Below the pieces are notes generated by a model. The model saw only the letters and a list, made by a program, of their open reading frames with translations, was not told the DNA's origin and did no database searches. A program made the translations under genes and the position numbers. From Tubulanus polymorphus (Eukaryota > Nemertea > Palaeonemertea > Tubulaniformes > Tubulanidae), in contig NC_134027.1 in the NCBI RefSeq assembly GCF_964204645.1, forward strand, positions 10,094,485 to 10,158,484: a DNA stretch of 64,000 bases, given 5' to 3'. This document shows positions 25,908 through 37,500 of the stretch, piece after piece. Positions within the stretch are counted from its first letter, which is position 1; each line of letters opens with the position of its first letter.

Positions 25908-26045
25908 ATTATTTGTGATCTGGATACTGAGAGATGAAAAACGGGGGTGTCCCGGGCTCGAACCCTGTCTATTGTTTCTGATTCTGAGTGATCTGTATAC
26001 TATCCAGATAACAAACGGGTTGTCCCAGGTTCGAATACGGTCTAT
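25908..26045. repeat. Tandem repeat with tRNA-like B box
   Basis: About 70-bp unit, two to three imperfect copies: (GAG/GGC/GGT)TCGA, GTCTATTGT(G/T), CTGATT, TGATCTG, ATACT. The core GGCTCGAACCC resembles a Pol III B box. Not a tRNA gene: no acceptor or anticodon arms. Confidence 0.6.
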
Positions 26046-26784
26046 TACTATATGAAAATAGAATGAATTCTTTGCAAATGATCTATTGTGATAGTTCAGT
26101 GGAAATCTGAGGGGTTAGAGCATCGAAATGTCCTTTGGATCCCAAATGATATCACAAAAACCTCCCGAAATCATGATATATAGCAACTGATAATGTCCAG
26201 TTGCTAGTGAGCAAGTACCCTGCGCACATAGAAATTCTAGCAAAACCAGCAACTGCGTGGCTCGTGCGAGTCTCTAGGTCCACAGCGCACATTGATGGCA
26301 ACTGAGTTGTATTATCTAGCAAATATTCTAGAAGGCATCACAAGTCACATGTCAAATTGCTTTGTTTTATTCAGTTACGCCACGTGTTGATGATTACGGA
26401 GCGCTTACATCGCTGTCACTTAGTACAACTAGTTGCTAAAAAGTAGAACATGGGAAACTGGCTGGAACTGGAGATAGATCGTTGCTTACCAATCGTAAGC
26501 TCGGTCACATCGACAAATTCAAGCAACTGATTGTATCCAGCCAGTTCCTCACATGCGCCGAAAACTGCCTCCAATGTTTCCAATCGCAGTGTCGATGTAC
26601 ACTAGGCTTTAGATCTCCTTTCTACAAACCATGAAACTGGAAGGCAAGATGCACTTTCCATTGACAAGGAGAAAACATACAAAACAACAATTATTATCAC
26701 AATGGATAGGAAACTGCTTGCATCTTGTGTCTGCGACTGGGACATCGCTGTCTAATTCAATTCTTTAGTCTAGACTCACTTTGC

Positions 26785-26895
26785 TTTGTTTAGTATCGAG
26801 TGAGTGGTTTACGTGTGAACACACTCAAATTAGGCACGGGCCAAGGGCCTGATCCGTGTCTATTTGGTTGGCCCAAATGGTCTCCGTGTGATTGC
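26785..26895. mobile_element. GCCAAATTTGGC-family element, truncated copy 3
   Basis: Only the right half: TTTAGTATCGAGTGAGTGGT, CGTGTGAACACACTC, GCACGGGCCAAGGGCCTGAT and TATTTGGTTGGCCCAA. Confidence 0.6.
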
Positions 26896-27285
26896 AGCTA
26901 ATGTCTATCATTATCAATATTATTATTAAACAGTCCAGTTTCGGGGGTTCCTTAAATTCCATTAGAGTATTAAAGCTTGAATTCCAGTAACAATAGCTAT
27001 CAGTTAATTTCTTATAAAATATGAATTCTATTTTTCAATTATTTATCAACAAAATGATACAAATAAGACAGATATATATTATTAGCACATACATATTTAA
27101 ATTCTAGAGAGTAATTACAGATATCTATGATAGTCAATAAATAACCTACAGCATTTCAACCTTACAGCAACACAGACATGACAATTCCATTTTTGCAAAT
27201 ATATACTTGTAGATTTAAAGCATTCAAGTGTTTTGGCAACCTTTTCATACATCATACTATTTCTGAGAAGTGAGATAAAGAATAC

Positions 27286-29130
27286 ATGTACATGTACATG
27301 AACATGGATAAGATCCAAGACACAAACTGGTGGAAGGTGAACTTGGCTGAAAATGAGCTTTCAGCATGCCTGAAACTGTCAATTTCTACCAAAAATGGGC
27401 AGGTGAGCTTGAGCCAAGAACTGATAGATTTGTTCCATGTAACAACATTCATTTCCTCCAGTGGGGACATGGATCCGTTCAAATTCTATTCTCACGGTGT
27501 CTTGAGGGTAATTTGTGGTTTTCTATCATAAAGTATTGAACACATAATTGATCATAGATTAGTTTCAACTCTGCAAGCATTTTGTTTACCCTTTGCTCAT
27601 TGTTTTAGATAAAAGGAAATCGTCGAAATTGATGGCTACGAACAACCAATAAAATCAGATATACATGACCACCGATACTAAATGGATGAACCAATCTCCA
27701 GTAGGTAGTGGAGTATTTACACGGCAGATCCATTTCATCATATCTTAAAGATGATTCGTAGTTTTCCAATTAAGCAAACTAGCCTATATCACTATTATTT
27801 ATTATTTAAAGCGCATGTTAAAAGGTATATCGGCAATCGTAACATTGATTACATTGAGACGTGTAATGAGAGGAAACATCAAGTGGCATTGAACCAAACA
27901 AAAGAGAAGACTATATCTCCAGAGGGCACTGTGTCCTTGCTTGGTCTGATTCATCATGTATTCAAGGTAATTCATAATTTCAGTGAACTAAAATGAACTG
28001 TATATAGTACATTTTTTGTCAAACTATTTATCCTTTGAATTGTTTTAGATAAGGAAAATATCGAAAATAATGGCATCCAACTAACAGACAAGAATATCAT
28101 AAATGAAATACTGGACGACCCATCCTATACATGATCTATTCGCAAATTTATGATTTATGGTCGATAAATATCATTTATTATTGATTTGTTTACAAGGAAC
28201 TATGTGTCGAAGAATTTTCGATGCCCAGCGTAACCCATCGACAATAATTTTGCTCCAGACAAATCAGAAAGGCAAGGAAAAGGATCAAAAAAGTTGATGC
28301 GATTGAAGCAAATGGACAAGACTGCCGATATTGTAGACAAATCAGAGCTTATCGATTCAAATAAACTACTGAATATCTCGAATAGCCAGTGTGGAATGAG
28401 TCCATGCAGATTTCTATCTTGGGGGCAATCTAATAGACTATCTGAGATTTTACATTTTTGTAAACAATAGACTATTACTTCGTATCGTATCGATGATTTG
28501 TTCACAAGGTTTTACAGTATTTATGACGCAAGGTACATACCAGTCGAGGGTAAGACTTCAATGTCTATATATAAGATTCAGAGAAGGAAGGAACCACAGA
28601 AAATAACGCAAATGAAGATAATATAATGATATTCAACTCAACACAGCTAAGGAGTCACTGAATAAAACTAGATACTCTTAATCATCATTATTATAAGGAA
28701 GCTTACAAATTTGGAATATTGCCCCTATGTTTCCGCTGCTATACTTAGAAACGAATTGGAAAAATGTCTCATAGTAACTTCATCAATGCCTAATCTATCT
28801 ATCTGTTCTATCAAAGTTCATTCTATTCATTCATACAAAAATCAATTACTCGTCATTTCTACAGCAATAACCATTTTCCTCCAAAAGAATTATTCACTTC
28901 TATATTATGACTATACAGCGATCACGAATATATTTCCGGTCGAAGAACTCCAAAAATGATGTAGCACCATCACGAAGATTTGTAGACGCCCAACGTCGCC
29001 TTGTTGTGACTTTTGATGAGTAAATTGCTGAAAAATTGAAAGAAAATTTGATTAGAAATTACGCAAGGTGTGACAAAAAACAGATGGGTAGCGCTGACAA
29101 AGAAGCGCCAAGACCATGAGATTTGAATAA
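27286..29130 (+). other. Coding-like remnants, unrecognised
   Basis: Two similar segments about 440 bases apart: one reads QVSLSQELIDLF, FISSSGDMD and HGVLR then GTAATT; the other QVALNQTKEK, TISPEGTVS and HHVFK then GTAATT. Each is followed within 100 bases by TTTTAG and a short, stop-containing stretch of similar sequence. Further on, 28215-28290 and 28965-29130 show RRIFDAQR and RRFVDAQRRLVVTFDE, again with stops. I do not recognise the family; this looks like a decayed, duplicated gene or transposon, not a working one. Confidence 0.25.
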
Positions 29131-29781
29131 ACTTCTGATCAAGTTGTAATATCTAAAGGCATATCAAAAACCTTTATAGCATTTCAAAATCCCTTAGTTC
29201 ACACCTACAAATCATTCAAAAAGGGCTCCTACACTGAAAGATATGTGGTCAGTCTAAAATTCCATTATTAGGAAAGAAACTTCGCACACATATTCGATTG
29301 AAACTGCTCACCACTTCATCGTTTGGAAAATACAACCTATCCACTACGCTCTGGCTATTCATTTGAGGATGCAGCTACCCATTTCATTTACGAAAGTCAT
29401 TCCCCTACTTTGAAATCACAATTTATATTGCCTTCTCTTGCCTGTCTTATTAGCTATTTTGTTAGCTAATAACAATCAATCGAAAATTGGTTCCATTTCT
29501 CGTAATCTAGTCAATGACCTCGTTACCCTAAGATCTAGTATTCTGTCTTATTCAACTTCAATTAAGTAGGCTATAATGTTTGCCTTTGCACATTAATTAA
29601 ATGCATACGTATATAGATTTATCATGTTACTTTTAATTTTTTCATGAAAACCATTTTAACTACTATTTGTATTGATTAATCGAAAATGTATTTCGCTTAA
29701 TATGTTTATTTGCACGTAGTCGATAAAAGATCTGAATAGAATTGAATAATAGTTCGCCAGAGAGCAGTTTTTGATAATTAC

Positions 29782-29964
29782 CATCCGTCCGACTGTAGAC
29801 TGATCACCGGGGTTCGGCTGATATCGGGATGTAGCGATTCGACTTGTTGGGCGATGGCGTGAATCAGACCGGCGTTTATTGGATTGTTGTATCCTGATGA
29901 TGTCAGACAAAGTCCCTGCCGATCGGTACAAACCGTTCCGAGGACACCCTGCTGTTTGGTGGTG
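29782..29964 (-). CDS. LAMTOR5: LAMTOR5 exon 2 (roadblock core)
   Basis: 183 bases between TTTCAG and GTAATT. The frame reads GVLGTVCTDRQGLCL, NNPINAGLIHAIAQQ and TPVISLQSDG. The exon ends two bases into a codon (TG), so a further exon is required. Confidence 0.85.
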
Positions 29965-31509
29965 CTGAAAGGCATACGAATCATTCATTCATTGAAAATG
30001 CAGGCAACATTTAGGCCTATCAACCTGATGCATGGTTTCTGTACTTTTTCCCTATTCAACCACATTCAAAGAGACTTTTTGATAATCTTTCAATAGTGTA
30101 AAATGGATTAACAATCAATTTCATTAGGTCAGCTGCCCATCTCCATGTGCTGGTCATTTTAAGATTGGTTTTTTGGCTTTACTACCAAAAACAACTTGAG
30201 AAACGTCAGAAACTTGTCCCAATTGACAGTGATTAAGTATCAATGACCAACTCCAGAATCCCTGGCCACACTGGTCATTGATACTGGTTTTATTCATTCA
30301 CTATCAATAATTGTCACTCTTGTGACAAAGTCCATAGCGTAGCGTTCAGGAAGAAATGTCAATTTCAAACTGACTGAATTAAGCCAACCGACATCCCCTC
30401 AAGTTAAGTCGAAAATTACATAGACATTAGTCATCTTTCTCAAGAAAGGGGTTTGTAGAGAATACGTGAATCATTGATTATTATCATGATGAGGAAAATG
30501 TCAATAAAACTTTAATTGATTTGAATTGAATAAATAGCAGTTTGATTCTATTTAGTCAGTAACCTCTCTGTGGTTTAGTTTCACAATCGGATATTTTCAC
30601 AAACCACAGTCAGGAATGGGAAGGTCATTTTTGTATGAAATCTTCGTCAGCCAATTTGACTGACGAGTAATTTGCCTGGCATTTCATTTTCTCTTAAGAT
30701 ATCCGTCTAATTTTTGTTGTAATCGACGCACAACAGATTCGTAGTTTGTCTGATACCTATAACACCTCACCTGACGATCTTAATCCATGTGCAAATCGGC
30801 CGTAAAGTGAGAGTAAATTTCCGTAGAGTCAACAGCTGCCATTTTGAAAATTACTGGAGGTGCTGGCACCTGTGGACTGAGGCCAGGACAACAGCACAAA
30901 CTAACAAAGCGAAACGACGAAATTGAAAAATATTAAGAAATCAACACTTATTCACATTTTTCTTTTACCAGAATTTATTATTTAAATATTAATTAAGGAA
31001 AACACGAAGATTTGAAATATAGGTTGGAAAACCATCAAAAATAAAAATTGTCGTTTCGTCTTGGAAGTTTTATATAAATCCTTGTAGGTCCCCTTGTCTT
31101 ATCATGCCACATGTGCAATACAGAGAAATGGCGGCCAATGGCGAAATTTGTGGAGAAATTAATTAATTTCTCAAAATAATGTTGATTAATCACTCGAAAC
31201 ATGCATAAAATTGGATTATTTCGAAAGGTACCTGTGTAAGTTTGTGAAATAAGCCATTAATTGTGGACTGAAGTGGATAGAAAGTATATTTTTGAAGTGT
31301 TACTTTTTTCAACCGTGTTTTGGCCCTTGTCATCCCTAACGTTGGTATAAGCCCATCCGATTATAAAAGCTTACCACCAACGATTAGGTAACTAACTAGA
31401 TTCTATTGAAACTTAATTCCTGGAATTCATGAAATATTGCTTGCTTGCAATTCATGCCTAAACATTCTTCTTACATTTCATCAACGACCTTTCCGAGCGT
31501 CTTCTCCAT
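29782..31509 (-). CDS. LAMTOR5: LAMTOR5 (Ragulator subunit), 3'-incomplete gene span
   Basis: Roadblock-fold subunit of the lysosomal Ragulator complex that anchors Rag GTPases for mTORC1 signalling. Exon 1 is 31475-31509 (ATG, 11 codons plus 2 bases, donor GTAAGA). Exon 2 is 29782-29964 (acceptor TTTCAG). The joined start reads MEKTLGKVVDEI then TTKQQGVLGTVCTDRQGL, matching the family pattern of a short helix, then GVLCTD-QGL. Exon 2 continues with AGLIHAIAQQVESL and TPVISLQSDG, matching the family's AQQ and the strand before its final LESD-G. The family's C-terminal 20 or so residues (a K-H-D-G-I-T type stretch) should lie in a third exon below 29,780, which I could not find. Identity rests on the exon 2 pattern; exon 1 is supported by phase and sequence but is only 35 bases. 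Confidence 0.8.
31475..31509 (-). CDS. LAMTOR5: LAMTOR5 exon 1 (35-nt start exon)
   Basis: ATG is at 31509-31507 and the exon stops before GTAAGA. The two leftover bases (AT) join the first C of exon 2 to make an Ile codon, so the frame closes. MEKTL and a following acidic residue resemble the METTLEQ-type start of the family. No other candidate ATG nearby gives an in-phase join. Confidence 0.65.
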
Positions 31510-33679
31510 GACTTAATCCTGTTTAGGCCTATAAGTTTCTGTAAATTCAATTCAAATTCTGAAAAGCCTTGGTCGATGGCTAGTGACGTCACAGGTTCCA
31601 AGCAGTTCGAACCCCACAATATGTGAAATCATCACGGCCGCTCAGCGCGCAAATTCTATTTCAACATATTATATCCACACGCCGTTTTTTCTCAATCAGT
31701 AAAATATGATATCACAAGTTTTCACAGTTCTGAATCCACTACATCCACAGTTATCGACCAATTTCCACAGTTCTGGATCAACTTCAGTTCTGGTCCCTTA
31801 AGATGTCTTCCTTGTTACTTAACTTTTGTCTCCAGGAAAAAACAGACGAGCAGTGTAAGAATTAAAAGTTTTTATTTTTTCCTTTATAAATCAGCCTACA
31901 AACAATCATAACACAAGTTTTTAATAATTTCAATGTCAATTTTGTGCCACACTTGGATTAATCACAAGCTTAGATTAATCACTGGAAATATATAAACCAG
32001 ATAATGTTATTACAAAAAACAATTTGCCGGTATCAGAATTAATTCCAGAGAAAACAGCATCTAAGTATTTCTAATGGAGAAGAACTCACCTTATTTGGAT
32101 GACTATGGATGCCCAGATTTCTTTGAATTAAGTGAAATCAGAATTATGAATAATAGTTTACGTGGTTCCAGGTTCAACTGTTTCATTTGAATTAAGAAAA
32201 AAAATCTGCATTGAAAAATCTGAATTAAGCGAGTTCTAATGTAAATTCCATTTTTGTAAATGAAACTTAACATCAAAATGTGGAGTGACATGAACACCTA
32301 AATTGCCATGAAAACCCAGGGGCCAGTTGCTCAAAAGTTGGTTAAAGATACCTGGCAGATGAACTTTTAAGTCACTAAGTCAACTATCTGCTGGTTAAAT
32401 CTAACTAACTTGCCATGAAAACCCAGGGGCCAGTTGCTCAAAAGTTGGTTAAATATACCTGGCAGATAAACAATGAACTTTTAAGTCACTAAGTCAACTA
32501 TCTGCTGGTTAAATCTAACCAACTTTAGGGCAACTGCCTCCTGTATTCATTTTTTGATGACCAGGCCTTCCTGTCCCTTCGCAACAATTAGTGCTATCTT
32601 TTATAAAAATACTTATTCATCTATTTTCAAGCATTCATCTGAAACAAGTTCACTGGATTCTCAAATATCTCTTTATTAACATTTGACATCATATCTATTC
32701 ACATACACGGCTCATCTTAAGTCAGAATAAATGGACGGAAGCTTTGTAATTAGTTTGCTGGATCTAGTTTCATAAAATAGTTCGAGCGAATCAACCAAAA
32801 CTTGAAATAAATTTTCCACGAAACCAGACTCCAGAGTCAATTTTTGTATAACGCATATGATACATACCGGGTACACACAAAACATGCACATGTCAACAAA
32901 GGGATAAACTAAAATATAAAAATTTGTTATCACATTGCTGCAAACAAGGAACAAACCGCTCCTAATCAATCCCGCTGAAATTGGGATTGGTGCAATTTCT
33001 GGCATTTTAAGAGGAATGTTATCTGAATTGAAATATTTTGCTAGAATAAATCAGAAAATTCAGATGTCTCACTTAAATCAAGCAATTCAAACATGATTCC
33101 AAGCCTGATTTCAAGCCCTGATTATTTCTCCATATCAGTACTATTCATAATAAGCCACCAAAACCAAGCATTCAGATGATATCCGAAGTATCATAGGATC
33201 TGTGAAATCTTTTATTGAATGCTGGCTAACATGACACTTCATACATATCAATGGGACTTATTCTGGAGATGAACGGTAAATAAAACAGAGCTACATTTGT
33301 ATTGATAACCTATCAAAGTGACATACCAATCTTGAATGTTTGAAAAATGCACCTTTTGAATATATTCCTTATTCATTTCAAACATATCTTTTACCAATTG
33401 AGGTGGCCTTTCTGTCAAGACCGCGATAGTTAAAACCTGCAAATCTCATATTCATCCTTTCCGAATTTGCATATTTTATGATGTTTTCTTCAAAAATATA
33501 TTAACACCAAGGGTGGGATTCTACTAATGACCTTTGACACAGCTGATTAATGCAAGAAATGCCTTTTCTTAACTTCAGGATCCTAGCCTTTAAATTTTCC
33601 TAGATCCACCCCTGTATCAAATTAATTTATTAAACATACATACAAAGCCATCTATCTGCATAAATTATCGATCAATTTG
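31510..33679. other. Region between LAMTOR5 start and TRPV stop
   Basis: Presumed LAMTOR5 promoter side and TRPV 3' UTR. It contains the 107-bp tandem duplication and a weak GGATCCA-type repeat remnant near 33515-33616. No additional gene seen. Confidence 0.5.
32304..32526. repeat. Two-unit tandem duplication, about 107 bp
   Basis: The unit TTGCCATGAAAACCCAGGGG, continuing through GGCCAGTTGCTCAAAAGTTGG to CTGCTGGTTAAATCTAAC, occurs twice head to tail with few differences. Each unit is itself a GGGCCAGTTG-type sequence. Confidence 0.85.
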
Positions 33680-34564
33680 TCACAATTTCGAGTCTCGTTC
33701 AACATCAGATTCATCGGCGTCACTTGTCAGTTCGCCGCGATTTTTATCGCCCGACGATATCGACAATGTGCTCGCGCTCGTGCGCTTGATTATTATCTTC
33801 TCCGTTTTGACCGGCGACGGCGCAGTCATACGCAGCGACGGCAACGACGCTTTCGATCGCTTTCTACGCCGTTCGATCAACGATTTCTTACTGCCTGCCG
33901 AACTCGAACTATCGCGCACTTGTTGGGTTGCGTTCGGCAACGAAATCATAACTTCGCCGCCGTCGGCCGAGTTATCCGGATATATCTCCGAACAGTTCGG
34001 ATTAATGTACCCGAACTTATCAAACTGTCTCGTAGGTGCCTTCACCAGCGGAATGCGATCGTCTTCGTTAGTAGCGGCAGAACGATCGCTTTTCGGCGCG
34101 TCATTCGAAACGCCGACGACGTTCCGTGGGCTGCCGGTCGTTTTCACTTCGAGATTAATGTCTTTCTCCCATGCTAGCTGTTTGATCGCCGACGTTAAAC
34201 TGTTTTCTTGTTGATCGTAGCTCGTCGAATAGCGCGAGGTCAAGCTGCGTGGCGTGATTTTCTGATCGTTGTTGTCCGTGTTGTCCTCGTACGTCGACCG
34301 GCGTCGTTTCGTCGAACGTTGCATCGCCGGTATGTTCAGATCGTGCTCCCACGCCAGCTGCTCTAGAGCATTCGTGATGCTTTTGTTACTGGAACGCGAC
34401 GTCGCGCTGTCGCGACGTTGAATACCGTATCCCGGCTGTAACAGAAACGATTGTCTTGGCGTTGAAATCTTTACCGTTCGACGCCAATCGGGGAAACGGA
34501 ATTCATTTGTATTTCCGGCGCTGTGGTGCGCTTTAATCAGCTGTTTCACTTCATAGAAAAAGCG
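33680..34564 (-). CDS. TRPV exon 15: long C-terminal tail
   Basis: Acceptor TTTTCAG, 294 codons then stop. It starts [14 protein letters not shown], joining exon 14 in phase 0. The tail is hydrophilic and rich in Ser, Arg and Asp, with a KRRR cluster and two copies of a QLAWE motif 60 residues apart. GC-rich relative to the flanks. Its reverse strand also stays open for long stretches, which I treat as a shadow. Confidence 0.88.
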   Translation of the reverse strand, partial: RFFYEVKQLIKAHHSAGNTNEFRFPDWRRTVKISTPRQSFLLQPGYGIQRRDSATSRSSNKSITNALEQLAWEHDLNIPAMQRSTKRRRSTYEDNTDNNDQKITPRSLTSRYSTSYDQQENSLTSAIKQLAWEKDINLEVKTTGSPRNVVGVSNDAPKSDRSAATNEDDRIPLVKAPTRQFDKFGYINPNCSEIYPDNSADGGEVMISLPNATQQVRDSSSSAGSKKSLIERRRKRSKASLPSLRMTAPSPVKTEKIIIKRTSASTLSISSGDKNRGELTSDADESDVERDSKL

Positions 34565-37500
34565 CTGAAAAACAAGAAAATTCTTTAAAAATTTCAAATA
34601 CGGTAAATGGCAACTTGAAAAGACAGCAGATGGGATTTGATAAGTATCAAAGAAAGAGGAAATAGTTACAACATCCATTGATGCCTATTAGAAATAATTA
34701 GCAAATTACTTTGACAAACTAGGGGTCCAGGGACACCATGCCCACTTGGAAAGTGGTTTGAAATGCTCAACAATCAGACAATTTCAATATTCCACACCTC
34801 CTTGTGAACATACTTTGAAAAAACAAAACTCACCACATTATAGGAGGTGCCATGAGCTACAATTTTGCAATTGATTATGGTAACAAAATATGCCTAGGTA
34901 CCAATATAATATGGAAAAGTGAATGCAACAGTGAGCTGCAAAAGCGGATGCAATAGACTTCAGTCCCAAAAGTGGGCTAAAAAGAAAATTGACTTTTCTG
35001 AGAGTACAAACTTATCTATAGACTGCACATCACCTCAAAATTACAATTTTTGGAACTAAAATTTGTATTTCCGAGTAGTACTTACCCTTTCCTATGGTTT
35101 TTGCCAATATTTTCTAAATTTGGATTTATCGCCAATGGTTTTTCTATACGACCCGGCCCTGCGGTATTGCATTTAGCCACCGGCGAAATCCGCCATCTTT
35201 TTACGTCATAGCAGACCAAAAAAAACAGCTATGCGGGGCAGGTGGGCGGGATTCCCACCATAGGAAAGGGTAAGTACTACTCGGAAATACAAATTTTAGT
35301 TCCAAAAATTGTAATATTTCCGTCGAGTACTGTACCCTTTCCTATGGTACCTATTTCCTTTGCTAGACTAGCCTAGCACAAGGATGGTGGGAAAGGTAGA
35401 TAGAAAAACCACCGCTCAAACGCAAGGTAAGAGGGAAAAAGAGAGCACTTACCCAAGCACGGAATGGAGCACTGTAGCACAGGGAAGACCGGTTGGCCAC
35501 AGTGAGTCCGTCCAGCTCAGGGGCCCCCCAGAATTTTGCGAAATTAATACTTGCAGATATGAGCCCAAACTATGTACAAGGATACACCCCCTGTGATCCT
35601 GATAATGCTACATAAATATTCTACATTAAAGGGTCCGATCGGAAAGAACGGACACCTTGAGCCATGACAACAGGACCAAGTGAAGCTAATGAGCCTAACT
35701 GGCCTGAAACATACCGTAAATAAAATGACGTGAATGTCGACGGTGAATTCCAAAAGGCGGCCCGACAGACTTCCTCCAACGGAGCACCCGAAAAGGCTGC
35801 GCAGGAAGTAGCCATAGACCTCACTTGATGAGAAACGACTCCCTCCGAGGAAAGATTCTCCTTCAATAAAATGTCCTTGATCATTGAAGAGACCCATCGG
35901 GCTACTGTGTCCCGCGAAATATCCCCCTTTAGGTGATCCAGCAGCGGAATAAATAACCGCTCCCGTGAACCCCTCCGTGAAGCAGAGCGATCTAAATAGA
36001 AACACAACGCCCGCACAGGACATAAAGTCCTGTCCGGGATGCCCGGTTCCACTCGATGTTTTAGGGCTTCAATTCGCCATTGACGCCCAACCGAGCCTGG
36101 TTGTTGGTTCTTTGCCAAAAATTCCAAAGCAGGCCGCAGCGAAACAAATTCATTCGCTGGCCCAAAGACAATATGACCTTGTCGGACTGAAAGCGCATGA
36201 ATCTCAGAGCGACGGGCCGAGCAAGCCAAGAACAGCAAAAATACAGTCTTTTTTGACAAATTTGCAAATGACGCTGCCGAAAGAGGTTCAAATGGAGCCT
36301 CCATTAACTTCTTCAAAATTACAGACAGATCCCATGGTGGAACTGTCCTTGTTACCCGAGGCCGGGAAATAGAAAAACCAGCAACCAGCTGGGATATCCG
36401 ATGATCCCCTGCTACATTTGGCCATCCAGAAGCACGCAATGTATGAGAAATCGCGGAGCGGTAACCTTTAATAGTTATGACCTGTAAACCTTTTACTACA
36501 AATAGGTGCAGTAAAAAATCTGCCAATTGAGCTACAGAGGGTGAGCATGGATCAATTTCCCCTGCAGCACACCAATCCGCAAAATGACTCCATTTGGCAT
36601 CGTAAATGGTACTTGTTGATGGCCGCTTAGATCCTGCGATAAAGGAGGCAGCCTGTTCTGAAAAGCCTGAAGCTGACAAGGATCGCTGGACAATGGCCAG
36701 GCGAGCAGATTTAACCACTGGCTGTTTGGATGATGCCGAAAGATCCCCTGAGACAGAAGCGATGGGAAATTCGGAAGAATCCTGGGGTTGTCGCACAGTA
36801 GGTTGAGAAGTGGTAGGAACCATTTCTGAGCCGGCCAACATGGTGCTACCAGAACTATGTTGCAATTGACTGATCTCTCTATTTGATCCAGTAAGCACGG
36901 CAGGACTGGTGTGGGCGGGAACGCATACGCATGCATCCCCGACCAGTCCAGAGAGAAGGCATCGACCCCCCACGCTTCCGCGTCTGGAAACGGGGACACA
37001 AACAGAGGACACCTCCGATTGAACCGGGTGGCAAACAGATCCAGCAGCGGATTGCCAAAAATGCCCCAAACCCGATCGGCTACTTCTTGGTGGAGAACCC
37101 ATTCTGTCGCAATAGCCTGACCTCGACGAGACAGAGCATCGGCCATCACGTTCCTTTTCCCTGCTAAATGTGCCACAGTCAGGGACACGCCCTTTGTCTG
37201 GCACCAAAGAAGAATTTTGGCCGACAGACCTGTGAGGGTTTCTGAATGAGTGCCCCCTTGGTTCTGAAGGTAAGCCCTCACTGTTGAATTGTCTTTGGCT
37301 AACCAAACGTGGTGGCCCTCCACTCTCCTGTGAAAGAACTTCAGGGCCTTCCACACGGCCAGCATTTCTAGGAAATTTATGTGGTTGGTGGCCTCGTAGC
37401 GAGACCATTTCCCGGCTTTGACTCGGTTCTCCAGATGGAGGTACGGGAATCAAGGCCTCCCAGTTGCCCTTCGACTGAGACCAGAAGACGACCAGAAGGC

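Larger units (their letters stand above)
22754..27285. other. Intergenic, repeats only
   Basis: Holds the copy-2 ATGGGATAC element, a fold-back and tRNA-like tandem repeats. If LAMTOR5 has a third exon it should lie between here and 29,780; I did not find it. Confidence 0.5.

Noticed and set aside
30783-30844. Minus-strand short frame MAAVDSTEIYSHFTADLHMD, followed by a CAG/GTGAGG donor
   Set aside because: The in-frame stop comes before the donor and the join to LAMTOR5 exon 2 gives a start unlike the family; the 31475-31509 exon fits better. It could still be a short upstream peptide of another transcript.
33677-34214. Two + strand open frames of 166 and 148 residues
   Set aside because: They lie antisense to the well-supported last TRPV exon and show no motif.
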